A stretch of 64,000 nt of DNA from DAOUAE01 sp034433795. Its GTDB lineage: Bacteria > Chloroflexota > UBA6077 > FW602-bin22 > DAOUAE01. Under the pieces are notes generated by a model that made no database searches, had not been told where the DNA came from, and worked only from the letters and a program-made list of their open reading frames with translations. Of this stretch, positions 18,865 to 27,390 are shown piece by piece (the first letter of the stretch is position 1; each line of letters opens with the position of its first letter). Where the stretch lies: NCBI GenBank assembly GCA_034433795.1, contig DAOUAE010000008.1, positions 1 to 64,000 on the forward strand, in the 5' to 3' direction. The position numbers were made by a program, and so were the translations under genes.

Positions 18865-19431
18865 GGGGCGGAGGACATCCGCCAGGGCGCTGCTCGGCCG
18901 CTCGCCTTGAGACCCCTTTCCGGAGAGGGCGCGGGGGGCCGAGCGCGGACGCGCCGCACCGGCTGGCTGCTCAGCGGAAGAGCCGACCGGCGAGGACGCT
19001 GGTGCGGAAGACGGTGGTCGCCGGCAGGGCCGGAGGAGGCCAGTTTCGCAGCGCGGCGCCGAAGATAACGAGGCCCGGCCAGCTGACCGCTGGCCGGGCG
19101 AGCAGCGCTGTCACCGGGCTGCTGGGTCCTTTTCGGCGGCAGGCAGAGGGCGCTCGCGGAGCCAGTCGGGATCAGCACCATCACCAGCGTGCCGGGGGCC
19201 GCCAGACTCACCATGGCGGGGTCGTTGCCGTCGCCGCGAGACCGCAGGATCGGGGCTGGCCAGCCGACCAGCGCCGCCCTCAGAATAGGAACGGCGATAC
19301 GGGCGATGGCTCAGTGGTGTGCGGCCCGGCGCTGATGAGCGTGGCCGGCGCGGCGCTCGCGTGGCCCGCGAGCCGTTGTTTGAAGGCGGTCCGGGAATCG
19401 CCGACTGCGGGCGCTGATCGTCCGGCGGGCA
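18865..19431. other. Gene-poor stretch, possibly a decayed gene
   Basis: No frame with a start, ribosome site and protein-like composition is seen. On the minus strand, short protein-like pieces appear in different frames: a GDGND-containing piece near 19200-19240 that faintly recalls a HAD-type phosphatase, and a piece LLARPAVSWPGLVIFGAAL near 19100. Interrupting stops and frame changes suggest remnants rather than a gene. This is weak evidence. Confidence 0.25.
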
Positions 19432-19461
19432 TTGACAGACAGCGGGGACGCGCCCTATAGT
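19432..19461 (+). promoter_or_regulatory. Promoter of the prenyltransferase gene
   Basis: Perfect TTGACA, 18 bases, TATAGT. Transcription should begin near 19468, which argues against the GTG at 19470 and for the GTG at 19506 behind GGGGGAG. Confidence 0.75.
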
Positions 19462-19505
19462 CGGGACAGGTGATGTATTTTTCCCACGGCGGGGGAGATG
19501 GACCG

Positions 19506-20414
19506 GTGCACCTGGTGCTGGCCCGCCCGCTGACGGCTACTCTCGGGGCGCTTCTGCGGGCCCTGCGTCCGAAGCAGTGGACCAAAAACAGTGTCATGTT
19601 CATCGGGCTGGTCTTCGCCCTCAAGCTCGGCGAGCCGGCGCTGGTCGGTCTGGCCCTGGCGGCCTTCGCCGCTTTCTGTCTGCTTTCCAGCGGGGTCTAC
19701 CTTATCAACGACCTGGTCGATCTCGAGCGCGACCGCCAGCACCCCGTCAAACGGCAGCGGCCCCTGGCCAGCGGGGACCTGCCGGTCGGGATGGGGATGG
19801 CCGCGGCCGCCTTTCTGCTGCCGGTGGCGTTGGGGCTGAGTTTTCTCATCAACTGGCGCTTCGGTCTCATCGCCCTGGCCTATCTCCTGCTCAACCTGGG
19901 CTACAGTTTCGCGCTCAAGCACGTCGTGATCCTCGACGTCTTCGCCATCGGCGCCGGCTTTGTCCTGCGGGTGGTGGGTGGGGCGGTGGCCATCAATGTT
20001 CCGGTCTCCCCCTGGCTGTATGTCTGCACGATCCTGGGTGCTCTCTTCCTGGGGCTGACCAAGCGTCGCCACGAGCTGCTGCTGCTTGAGGCCGAGGCGG
20101 GCCACCACCGGCGTATTCTGCAGGAGTACAGCCCGCAGCTGCTCGACCAGCTGACCACCATCGTCACCGCCACCCTGGTCATGGCCTATTCGCTGTATAC
20201 CTTCTCGGCCGAGAACCTGCCGCGCAATCACGCGATGATGCTGACCATTCCCTTCGTCCTCTACGGGGTCTTCCGGTATCTGTATCTGGTTCATCAGCGC
20301 AGTGCCGGGGGCAGTCCGGAGGACCTGCTCTGGCAGGATCGGCCGCTGCTGGCCACCTGTCTGCTGTGGGGGGTGACGGTGGTGGCGTTGCTCTACGGGC
20401 TGCCGCGGGGCTAG
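19506..20414 (+). CDS. UbiA-family prenyltransferase, decaprenyl-phosphate phosphoribosyltransferase-like
   Basis: 302 aa, about eight membrane segments. LRPKQWTKN near the start and the metal/diphosphate motif NDLVDLERDRQHP with KRQRPLASG match the DPPR synthase branch of the UbiA family, which transfers phosphoribose from PRPP to polyprenyl phosphate for arabinose-type cell-envelope sugars. A second motif lies in LTKRRHELLLLEAEAG. No DprE1/DprE2 partner is in the window, so the exact substrate is an inference. Confidence 0.8.
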   Translation: MHLVLARPLTATLGALLRALRPKQWTKNSVMFIGLVFALKLGEPALVGLALAAFAAFCLLSSGVYLINDLVDLERDRQHPVKRQRPLASGDLPVGMGMAAAAFLLPVALGLSFLINWRFGLIALAYLLLNLGYSFALKHVVILDVFAIGAGFVLRVVGGAVAINVPVSPWLYVCTILGALFLGLTKRRHELLLLEAEAGHHRRILQEYSPQLLDQLTTIVTATLVMAYSLYTFSAENLPRNHAMMLTIPFVLYGVFRYLYLVHQRSAGGSPEDLLWQDRPLLATCLLWGVTVVALLYGLPRG

Positions 20415-20465
20415 GACGGTGTGCGCAAAAACAGCCGAGAGACTAGTGCATTTGTCCGTGGAGTG

Positions 20466-20474
20466 TGTTATAAT
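20466..20474 (+). promoter_or_regulatory. Extended -10 promoter upstream of the ABC ATPase leader
   Basis: TGTTATAAT, a perfect extended -10. A transcript from it would start near 20481 and carry about 310 untranslated bases before the ATPase gene. Confidence 0.5.
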
Positions 20475-20480
20475 GGGCCG

Positions 20481-20794
20481 CGCAGGGACCCGGCCAAGCA
20501 TGCAAGGGTTCGTCCCTGGCTGGCCAGCCGGGTGTGTGGGCGCCCCACCCCGTTGGCCGACCGGGCGACCCGGCCGTCCGGAAAGGAGGGGGAGGAGTCG
20601 ACCGAGCAACCAGGAGAGCCCCGTCTAGGAAAAGCGGTTTTGGCGGTAATGCCCGTCGTCCAGAAGCGGGCCGGACGACGACCGAAGAGTTCTGTTTTCT
20701 TAGATTGTGGGGGCCTGGTGCGAGCGCCAGCGGCCCACTGGTGCTCGGCCAGCCGCGCAATCGATAACCAGACGCAGATGGAGGAGACTGTTCG
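20481..20794 (+). other. Long structured 5' leader of the ABC ATPase gene (possible regulatory RNA)
   Basis: About 310 bases between a good promoter and the ATG with no coding frame of note. Several hairpins can be drawn: CAGGGAC with GTCCCTG near its start, CGTCGTCC (20654-20661) with GGACGACG (20673-20680) followed by a T-rich stretch, and GGGCC..GGCCC enclosing a second stem near 20708-20730. No known riboswitch, 6S, SRP or RNase P signature was recognised. Confidence 0.4.
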
Positions 20795-21895
20795 ATGGCG
20801 AGTGTCACGCTTGAGCACGTCACGAAGCGCTTTGGCGAAGTCGTGGCGGTCAACGACCTGAGCATCGAGGTGCGCGACAAAGAGTTCCTGGTGCTGGTCG
20901 GCCCCTCCGGCTGCGGCAAGACCACAACGCTGCGCCTGATCGCCGGTCTGGAGGAACTGACCTCCGGGAACATCTACATCGGGGACCGCCTGGTCAACGA
21001 TGTCGCGCCGAAAGATCGCGACATCGCGATGGTCTTCCAGAGCTACGCGCTCTATCCGCATATGAGCGTCTACGATAACCTGGCCTTCGGCCTGCGCCTG
21101 CGCAAGGTTCCCAAGAAGGAGATCGACCGCCGGGTGCACGAGGCGGCCGAGATGCTGGGGATCAGCTCGCTGCTGAACCGCAAGCCCAAGCAGCTCTCCG
21201 GTGGCCAGCGCCAGCGTGTCGCCCTCGGCCGGGCCATCGTCCGCGAGCCCAAGGTCTTCCTGATGGACGAGCCGCTCTCGAACCTGGACGCCAAACTGCG
21301 GGTGGCCACGCGGGCGGAGCTCATCAAGCTCCACCAGCGCATCCAGACCACCGTTATCTACGTGACCCACGACCAGGTCGAGGCGATGACGATGGGCACC
21401 CGGATCGCGGTCCTGCGCGACGGCGTGCTCCAGCAACTCGACACGCCGCAGACCCTCTACGACCACCCGGCCAACATGTTCGTGGCTGGCTTCATCGGCA
21501 GCCCGGCGATGAACTTCTTCGACGCCCGCCTGGTCGGCACACCGGATGCCATGTACGTGGACGGCGGCAGTTTCAAGGTCCGCGTCCCGGCTGATAAGGC
21601 CGAGAAACTGGTCCCGTACCTGGGCAAGGAGATCGTCTTCGGCATCCGTCCCGAGGACATCATCGACCGCGGCAGCGCCCAGAACCCGCCGGCCGAGAGC
21701 ACGGTCAAGGTCCAGGTCAACGTGGTCGAGCCGCTGGGTTCGGAGCAGTTCGTCTATCTGCTCACCGGCGATACCGAGTTCGTCGCCCGGATGGACGCCC
21801 GGGTGCCGGTGCGAGCCGGTCAGCAGATGGAAGTGGTCTTCGATATGTCCCGGATGCACGTCTTCGACCGCCAGACCCAGGACGCGATCATCTGA
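20795..21895 (+). CDS. Carbohydrate ABC transporter ATP-binding protein (UgpC/MsmK type)
   Basis: 366 aa. Walker A GPSGCGKTT (about 37-45), Q loop FQSYALYPHM, signature LSGGQRQRVALGRA, Walker B VFLMDEPLSNLDAK and switch His in YVTHDQVEAMTM are all intact. The C-terminal third is the TOBE/OB regulatory domain of the CUT1 sugar importer ATPases. The gene stands alone, with its own promoter and terminator, and no permease nearby. In many bacteria one such ATPase serves several sugar importers; the ATPase-less sugar systems at 1 and 50.6-53.9 kb are likely clients (inference). Confidence 0.93.
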   Translation: MASVTLEHVTKRFGEVVAVNDLSIEVRDKEFLVLVGPSGCGKTTTLRLIAGLEELTSGNIYIGDRLVNDVAPKDRDIAMVFQSYALYPHMSVYDNLAFGLRLRKVPKKEIDRRVHEAAEMLGISSLLNRKPKQLSGGQRQRVALGRAIVREPKVFLMDEPLSNLDAKLRVATRAELIKLHQRIQTTVIYVTHDQVEAMTMGTRIAVLRDGVLQQLDTPQTLYDHPANMFVAGFIGSPAMNFFDARLVGTPDAMYVDGGSFKVRVPADKAEKLVPYLGKEIVFGIRPEDIIDRGSAQNPPAESTVKVQVNVVEPLGSEQFVYLLTGDTEFVARMDARVPVRAGQQMEVVFDMSRMHVFDRQTQDAII

Positions 21896-21910
21896 GGCCG
21901 GACACCGGAC

Positions 21911-21951
21911 GAGCCGGGGTGTGGGCTGATGCTCCCGCCCCGGCTCTTTTT
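21911..21951 (+). terminator. Terminator of the ABC ATPase gene
   Basis: A 9-bp perfect stem (GAGCCGGGG/CCCCGGCTC) followed by five T. Confidence 0.8.
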
Positions 21952-21983
21952 GTGTCCGTTCTCATCTGTGGGGGAGCCAGACT

Positions 21984-23414
21984 ATGCCCCGCACCCGGAT
22001 CGTCTGCACGCTCGGGCCGGCCTCGCAGAGTCCGGAGGTGATCCGCGGTCTCCTGCGAGCCGGCATGGATGTGGTCCGTATCAACTTCTCCCACGGCGAC
22101 CACCAGACTCACCACCAGACCATCGACCTGGTGCGGGCGATCGCCAAAGAGGAGGGGCGGACGGTGGCCTTTCTGGGCGATCTCCAGGGGCCACGCGTGC
22201 GCGTCGGACCGATCGCCGGCGAGAGCGTCGAACTCCTGCCCGGCCAGCGGCTGACCCTCACCACCCGCCCGGTTCTGGGGACCGCCAGCCTGATCAGCGT
22301 CACCGCCCCGACGCTGCCGCGTGACGTCCGCCCCGGCGACCGTCTGCTCCTGGCCGACGGCACGATCGTCCTGCAGGTGACCCGGACGCTGACCACCGAG
22401 ATCGAAACCGTGGTCGAGGTCGGCGGTCTTCTGCGCTCGCACCAGGGGCTCAACATCCCCGGTCGGACCCTGCAGATCCCCTCACTGACCGAGAAAGATC
22501 TGGCCGACCTGGCCTTCGCCCTCGACGAGCGGCTCGACTATATCGCGATGAGTTTCGTCCGCTCGGCTCAGGACCTGCGCGACCTCAAGCAGCAGATCGC
22601 GGCCCGGGGTGGGACAGCCCGCGTTGTGGCCAAGATCGAGAAGCACGAGGCGGTCCGCGCCTTCGACAGCATCCTGGCCGAGAGCGACGCGGTGATGGTC
22701 GCCCGTGGCGACCTGGGCGTCGAACTGCCGCTGGAAGAGGTGCCGATCGTCCAGAAGGAGATCATCCGCAAATGCAACGCCGCCGGCGTCCCGGTGATCA
22801 CCGCCACCCAGATGCTGAACGCCATGATCGAGAAGCCGCGCCCCACCCGGGCCGAGGCCACCGACGTGGCCAACGCCATCCTGGACGGCACCGACGCGGT
22901 GATGCTGAGCGGCGAGACCGCCATCGGCCGCTATCCGGTGCTGGCCACCGAGACCCTGGCCCGCCTGGCCAGCCGGGCCGAGGACTACTTCTTCGCCCAC
23001 CGGTCCAGGCCCGTCGATCCGGCGGCGATCTCGGTCACCGAGGCTATCGCCCAGGCGACGGTCGAGATCGCCGCCCAGGTTCAGGCCCAGGCGATCCTGA
23101 CCCTGACCGCCACCGGCTACACCGCCCGCCTGGTGAGCAAGTACCGACCGGCCGTGCCGATCCTGGCCGGGACGCCCACGCCCGAAACGCTGCGGGCACT
23201 CTGCCTGGTCTGGGGTGTCCAGGGGTTTCTGGTCCCGCCCAGCGACCGGATCGACACGCTCCTCCAGGCGGCCATCGACGGCGCCCGGCGGGTCGGTTGG
23301 CTCCGCGAGGGCCAGACCATCGTCATCACCGCCGGGGTCCCGCTGGGTGGACCGGGGCGCACCAACTTTCTCAAGGTCCACGTGGTCGGCGAACCGCTCT
23401 CGCTCGCCGACTAG
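21984..23414 (+). CDS. pyk: Pyruvate kinase
   Basis: 476 aa. It makes pyruvate and ATP from phosphoenolpyruvate in glycolysis. N-terminal TRIVCTLGPAS and VVRINFSHG, the catalytic AKIEKHEAV region, the MVARGDLGVELP loop and ATQMLNAMIEKPRPTRAE are intact; the C-terminal domain reaches the usual length. The ATG follows GGGGGAG. No clear separate promoter after the upstream terminator was found. Its stop overlaps the convergent zinc-ribbon gene by four bases. Confidence 0.96.
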   Translation: MPRTRIVCTLGPASQSPEVIRGLLRAGMDVVRINFSHGDHQTHHQTIDLVRAIAKEEGRTVAFLGDLQGPRVRVGPIAGESVELLPGQRLTLTTRPVLGTASLISVTAPTLPRDVRPGDRLLLADGTIVLQVTRTLTTEIETVVEVGGLLRSHQGLNIPGRTLQIPSLTEKDLADLAFALDERLDYIAMSFVRSAQDLRDLKQQIAARGGTARVVAKIEKHEAVRAFDSILAESDAVMVARGDLGVELPLEEVPIVQKEIIRKCNAAGVPVITATQMLNAMIEKPRPTRAEATDVANAILDGTDAVMLSGETAIGRYPVLATETLARLASRAEDYFFAHRSRPVDPAAISVTEAIAQATVEIAAQVQAQAILTLTATGYTARLVSKYRPAVPILAGTPTPETLRALCLVWGVQGFLVPPSDRIDTLLQAAIDGARRVGWLREGQTIVITAGVPLGGPGRTNFLKVHVVGEPLSLAD

Positions 23415-23893
23415 CCGCCCGAGGCGCGCGGGGCCACCGCCCGGGCCGGCGGGGGCTCCGTCGGGGGCGCCGCCGGGCGGGCGCAGTAGGGGCAGACCCG
23501 CCAGGTCAGGTTGAGCAGTCGCTCGCAGTGGGGACAGGGATAGCGGAGACGCGTCCCGCAGTTGGGGCAGACCCGGAAATCGGGCTGGGCCCGGTAGCGG
23601 CACTCCGGGCAGGCCTGGCGCTCGGCCAGGTCGCTCAGCAGAGCCTCTTCCTCCAGCGACCGGGCGTAGGCCTCGGCCAGCGTCTCCGGTGGCCGCAGAA
23701 TCGTGTAGAGAATCAGACCGGGGATATTGAAGAGCAGGACGAGGAGCGTGGCCAGGATCTGGACCAGGACATCGCGGGTGCGTTTCTGGATGTCGCGGAA
23801 GGTCCAGACCACCAGACAGAACCAGAAGGCGGCCAGATAGGCGCCGACCAGCGCCAGAACAACCTGCAGGACGGTCTCGAGTCCCTTTGGCAC
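23411..23893 (-). CDS. Membrane protein with double zinc ribbon
   Basis: 160 aa of unknown function. Two N-terminal membrane segments (about 8-30 and 45-67), a short acidic helix, then two paired-cysteine ribbons (CPECRYRA..CPNC and CPHC..CPYC) and a Pro-rich tail. The zinc-ribbon part would face the cytoplasm if both segments span the membrane. Two adjacent GTG codons sit behind GAGGGAGG; the second gives better spacing and was chosen. Confidence 0.75.
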   Translation of the reverse strand: MPKGLETVLQVVLALVGAYLAAFWFCLVVWTFRDIQKRTRDVLVQILATLLVLLFNIPGLILYTILRPPETLAEAYARSLEEEALLSDLAERQACPECRYRAQPDFRVCPNCGTRLRYPCPHCERLLNLTWRVCPYCARPAAPPTEPPPARAVAPRASGG

Positions 23894-23938
23894 CACGCCC
23901 TCCCTCGCCCCGGCCGGGCGGCCGGCGTCCGGCCGGGA

Positions 23939-26299
23939 TTACTCAGTGGCCAGCACGGCGACAGTCACCCCGTCACCCCCCTCACGGGGGTCGGCCGCGC
24001 TGAACGATTGCACCAGTGGATGCTCGGCCAGGAACGCCCGCACGACCTGCCGCAGCGTTCCGGTCCCCTTCCCATGCACGATCCGTACATAGGGGAGCCC
24101 GGCCAGATAGGCCTGATTGAGGTATTTCTCCAGCTCGGGCACGACCTCCTCGGCCCGCCAGCCCCGGACGTGGAACTCCAGGCTGGCGGCGGCCGGCGTC
24201 GTCGGGGAGGGGCGGGGGACGGCCGGCGGAGCCGGACGGGGGCGCTCGCTGGTCCGCTCCAGATCGGCCAGCCGCACCCGCAGTTTGAAGTTCCCGACCT
24301 GCACCTCGGCCATGCCGGCCTCGGTGTCCAGGGCGATCACCTGGCCGACCTGCCCCAGCGAGCGGATGCGGACGGCGTCGCCCACCCGCAGGGCGCCATC
24401 GTGCGGCGTGGCACTCCGGCCCGACCGGCGCAGGCGGCGGTACTGCCGTTCCACCGCCCGGACCGTGGCCAGGGCTTCCGCCACCGCCGGCGGCGCGGCC
24501 GCCGCCAGGCGGGCCTCAGCCTGGCGCAGCTGGGTCCGCAGCGCCCGCAGTTCCTCTTCGACCTCGGCCCGGGCCTGGGCCAGCACCTGCTCCCGTTCGG
24601 CCTCGAGGTTGGCCAGCCGGGCCTGGAGCGCCCGTTCGGTCTCCTCCAGACGTTGACGGAGGCGGGTCGCCGCCTCGCGCTCGGCCTGGAGCCGGCGCCG
24701 CTCGGCCTGGAGATCGGCCAGCAGGGCCTCGGCCCGTACGGCGTCGGGGTCGAGGTAGCGCTGGGCCCGCTCCAGGACCTCCGCCGGCAGCCCCAGCCGT
24801 CGGGCGATGGTCAGAGCGTGGCTCTGGCCGGGAACGCCGATGATCAGCCGGTAGGTCGGCGTGAGGGTCTCCGGGTCGAACTCGACGGCGGCGTTGGCCA
24901 TGCCGGGCGTGCTGGCGGCGAAGGTCTTGAGGGCGGTGTAGTGGGTGGTGGCCACCACCCAGGCCCCACGCTCCAGCAGGGCCAGCAGAATCGCCCGGGC
25001 CAGGGCCGCTCCCTCGACCGGGTCGGTTCCCACCCCGATCTCGTCGAGCAGGGCCAGCGTGTCGTCGTCAGCCTGGGCCAGGACCTCGATGGCCCGGCGC
25101 AGGTGGCCGGAGAAGGTCGAGAGGTTCTGCTCAATGCTCTGTTCGTCGCCGATGTCGGCGAAGACCTTGCCGAAGACCCGGACCTGCGCGCCCTCGGCGG
25201 CCGGGATCTGCAGGCCGGCCTGAGCCATCAGCGTCAGCAGCCCCAGGGTCTTGAGAGCGACGGTCTTTCCACCGGTATTGGGACCGCTGATAATGAGCAC
25301 GCGGAACTCGTCGCCCAGCCACAGGTCGATGGGGACGACCGGGCCGGTCAGCAGCGGGTGGCGGGCCTGGCGCAGAACGGTGCCGCGTCGGCCGGTGGGG
25401 CCGATCTGGTCGCCGGCGACCAGGTGCGGGGCCGTGGCCCGGAGGGCTTCGGCGTAGCGGGCCTTGGCCAGGGCGAGATCCAGGTCGGCCAGAATGGCGA
25501 CGGTCTGGCGCAGCGCCTCGGCCTGCTGCCCCACCAGCGTCGAGAGTTCGCGCAGGAGACGGACGATCTCGTGCTGTTCCTCGGCCTGCAGTTGCCGCCA
25601 GCGGTTGTTCAGGTCCACCACCGCCAGCGGCTCGACGAAGAGGGTCGCCCCGCTGGCCGATTCGTCGTGGACCAGACAGCGGATCTGGCTGCGGGCCTCG
25701 GCCTTGATAGGGATAACGAAGCGGCCGTTGCGGATGGTGATGATGGCGTCCTGAATGACCGACCGGTAGGCCGGGGCGTGCAGGAACTCGGTCAGCTGCT
25801 CCTGGATCTGGCGGTGGACCTGGCGCAGGGCCGTCCGGATCCGGGCCAGCGTGGGGCTGGCGTGGTCTCGGACCTCGCCCTGCTCATCGAGCACCCGGGC
25901 GATGGCCGTTTCCACCCCCTGCTGGTCCGGGATCTGGCCGGCCAGGGTGGCCAGCCGAGGCCAGTCGGCGGTGGGCCGGGCGAGCGCGGTGCGCAGGCGG
26001 CGGGCCGTTTCCAGCGTGGCCTTGATCTGGAGCAGTTCGGCCGGCTCGAGCACACCCCCGGCGGCCGCTCGCTCGATGGCCGGACGGATATCTGGCAGGG
26101 CGCCGACGGTGAGCTGCGGCTGCTGCTCCAGGAGCCGGCGGGCCTCGCCGGTGATCGCCAGAGCGGCGGCGGCGTCCGCGAGGGAGGTGGCTGGCCGGAG
26201 CGCTCGGGCCTGCTCCTTGCCCAGGACCGAGGTCGCGTGGCTGGCCAGCCGGTCGAGAACTTTGGGAAACTCGAGTGCGGCCAGTGTCCGTTCGTTCAT
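23939..26299 (-). CDS. mutS2: MutS2 family protein with Smr domain
   Basis: 786 aa. An ATPase with Walker A SGPNTGGKTVALKTLG and Walker B LLDEIGVGTDPVEG, followed by a long coiled coil (about 510-590), a KOW-like segment and a C-terminal Smr endonuclease domain (LEFHVRGWR, VRIVHGKGTGTLR). MutS2 proteins lack the mismatch-recognition domain and act in recombination control or in splitting collided ribosomes. The ATG lies 10 bases after a TATAAT with no ribosome site, so a leaderless mRNA is likely. Confidence 0.94.
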   Translation of the reverse strand: MNERTLAALEFPKVLDRLASHATSVLGKEQARALRPATSLADAAAALAITGEARRLLEQQPQLTVGALPDIRPAIERAAAGGVLEPAELLQIKATLETARRLRTALARPTADWPRLATLAGQIPDQQGVETAIARVLDEQGEVRDHASPTLARIRTALRQVHRQIQEQLTEFLHAPAYRSVIQDAIITIRNGRFVIPIKAEARSQIRCLVHDESASGATLFVEPLAVVDLNNRWRQLQAEEQHEIVRLLRELSTLVGQQAEALRQTVAILADLDLALAKARYAEALRATAPHLVAGDQIGPTGRRGTVLRQARHPLLTGPVVPIDLWLGDEFRVLIISGPNTGGKTVALKTLGLLTLMAQAGLQIPAAEGAQVRVFGKVFADIGDEQSIEQNLSTFSGHLRRAIEVLAQADDDTLALLDEIGVGTDPVEGAALARAILLALLERGAWVVATTHYTALKTFAASTPGMANAAVEFDPETLTPTYRLIIGVPGQSHALTIARRLGLPAEVLERAQRYLDPDAVRAEALLADLQAERRRLQAEREAATRLRQRLEETERALQARLANLEAEREQVLAQARAEVEEELRALRTQLRQAEARLAAAAPPAVAEALATVRAVERQYRRLRRSGRSATPHDGALRVGDAVRIRSLGQVGQVIALDTEAGMAEVQVGNFKLRVRLADLERTSERPRPAPPAVPRPSPTTPAAASLEFHVRGWRAEEVVPELEKYLNQAYLAGLPYVRIVHGKGTGTLRQVVRAFLAEHPLVQSFSAADPREGGDGVTVAVLATE

Positions 26300-26309
26300 A
26301 ACTCAGCTA

Positions 26310-26315
26310 ATTATA
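26310..26315 (-). promoter_or_regulatory. mutS2 -10 element (leaderless type)
   Basis: TATAAT on the minus strand, 10 bases before the mutS2 ATG. The -35 region is poor. Confidence 0.4.
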
Positions 26316-26445
26316 CCGCCCGGCCGGGACTTATCGCAGGCCGGTCGTGTGGCGAAGAAAGCCCGAGGCTTCCGGGGCCAGCCGCGCCCGGCCTGCTGAG
26401 CAGCGCGGCGTCGGGCGGGAGGAGCGACAGCGGGAGGGGGGACCG

Positions 26446-27390
26446 ATGAGGCGTGCTCGACAGCTCCGCAGGCTGCTGTACCGGGCGTCCGCATGGTCGC
26501 ACGTCCGTCACCTCCTGGCTCTGGGCCGGGCGGTCGTGGCAGCCGGTCTCCGCGACGATATCGCCAACCAGGCCGCTGTCATCGCCTACTATACCCTCTT
26601 TTCCCTCTTTCCCCTGCTGCTGGGGATCCTGGCTCTCCTGAGTCCCCTTCTCGGCGCGGCCCACACCCGCGAGTATCTCGTCGCCCGGGCTCTGGGGTAC
26701 TTCCCCGGTGCCGAGGCGTTCCTCGAGCAGACGCTGGCCGATATCGTGGCCGCCCGTGGAAGAGCTGGCCTTCTCTCGGCCCTCGGGCTCCTCTTCGCCG
26801 GTCGGGGGGTCTTTGCGGCCATCGCCCAGGGGGTCGGGCGGGCTTTCCCGGCGGCTCCCTCCCGTTCGCTTCTCCAGCAGACGCTGCTGGCGGTGGTGAT
26901 GACTCTCGGGGTGGTCGGGCTGCTGCTCTTCTCGGCCGGGCTGACCGTCGGCCTGCGGTTCCTCCGGGGACTGGCCCTGGCCCAACCGTGGGCGGGCGTC
27001 GGCGCGATCGGGATCGTGCTCGACGCCGCCAGCGCGCTGCTGCCCATCTTTCTGACCACTCTGGCGCTCTTTCTCCTCTACCGCTACATCCCGCCGGCGG
27101 CTGTCCCTTTCCGGGCGGCGGCCATCTCCGCCGGCCTCACGGCCCTGCTGTTCGAGGCAGCCAAGTGGCTGTTTGTCTGGTACGCGGCGGTCCTCGGGCG
27201 CTTCAACCTCGTTTACGGCTCACTGGGCGCGGTGATCGGGCTCCTCACCTGGGCCTACGTCGCCGGGCTGCTGCTGCTGCTCGGGGCGGAGGTCTGCGCG
27301 GTCCTCAGCGCCGGCGCCGGGCCGGCGGCTGACCTCACTCGACCAGGACAGCCCGACCGCTGGCCGCCGACTCGTAGGCCAGTTCGATGA
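26446..27390 (+). CDS. YihY/BrkB family membrane protein
   Basis: 314 aa with six membrane segments. DDIANQAAVIAYYTLFSLFPLLL and the C-terminal YGSLGAVIGLLTWAYVAGLLLLLGAE are hallmarks of the family once mistaken for RNase BN. Its biological role is unknown. The ATG follows GGGAGGGGGGACCG. The 3' end overlaps the convergent oxidoreductase gene by 56 bases. Confidence 0.88.
   Translation: MRRARQLRRLLYRASAWSHVRHLLALGRAVVAAGLRDDIANQAAVIAYYTLFSLFPLLLGILALLSPLLGAAHTREYLVARALGYFPGAEAFLEQTLADIVAARGRAGLLSALGLLFAGRGVFAAIAQGVGRAFPAAPSRSLLQQTLLAVVMTLGVVGLLLFSAGLTVGLRFLRGLALAQPWAGVGAIGIVLDAASALLPIFLTTLALFLLYRYIPPAAVPFRAAAISAGLTALLFEAAKWLFVWYAAVLGRFNLVYGSLGAVIGLLTWAYVAGLLLLLGAEVCAVLSAGAGPAADLTRPGQPDRWPPTRRPVR

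Noticed and set aside
18861..19214. A 117-codon minus-strand gene upstream of the trp promoter
   Set aside because: No ribosome site, shifting protein-like pieces and Arg/Ser/Pro-rich tail; better described as a possible remnant.
19470..19472. GTG as the start of the prenyltransferase
   Set aside because: It would lie within about two bases of the predicted transcript start without a ribosome site; the GTG at 19506 has GGGGGAG upstream.
22772..26449. A 1225-codon open frame on the + strand across pyk, the zinc-ribbon gene and mutS2
   Set aside because: It is antisense or out of frame to well-supported genes and has a Gln/Gly/Arg/Asp-rich composition typical of shadow frames in GC-rich DNA.
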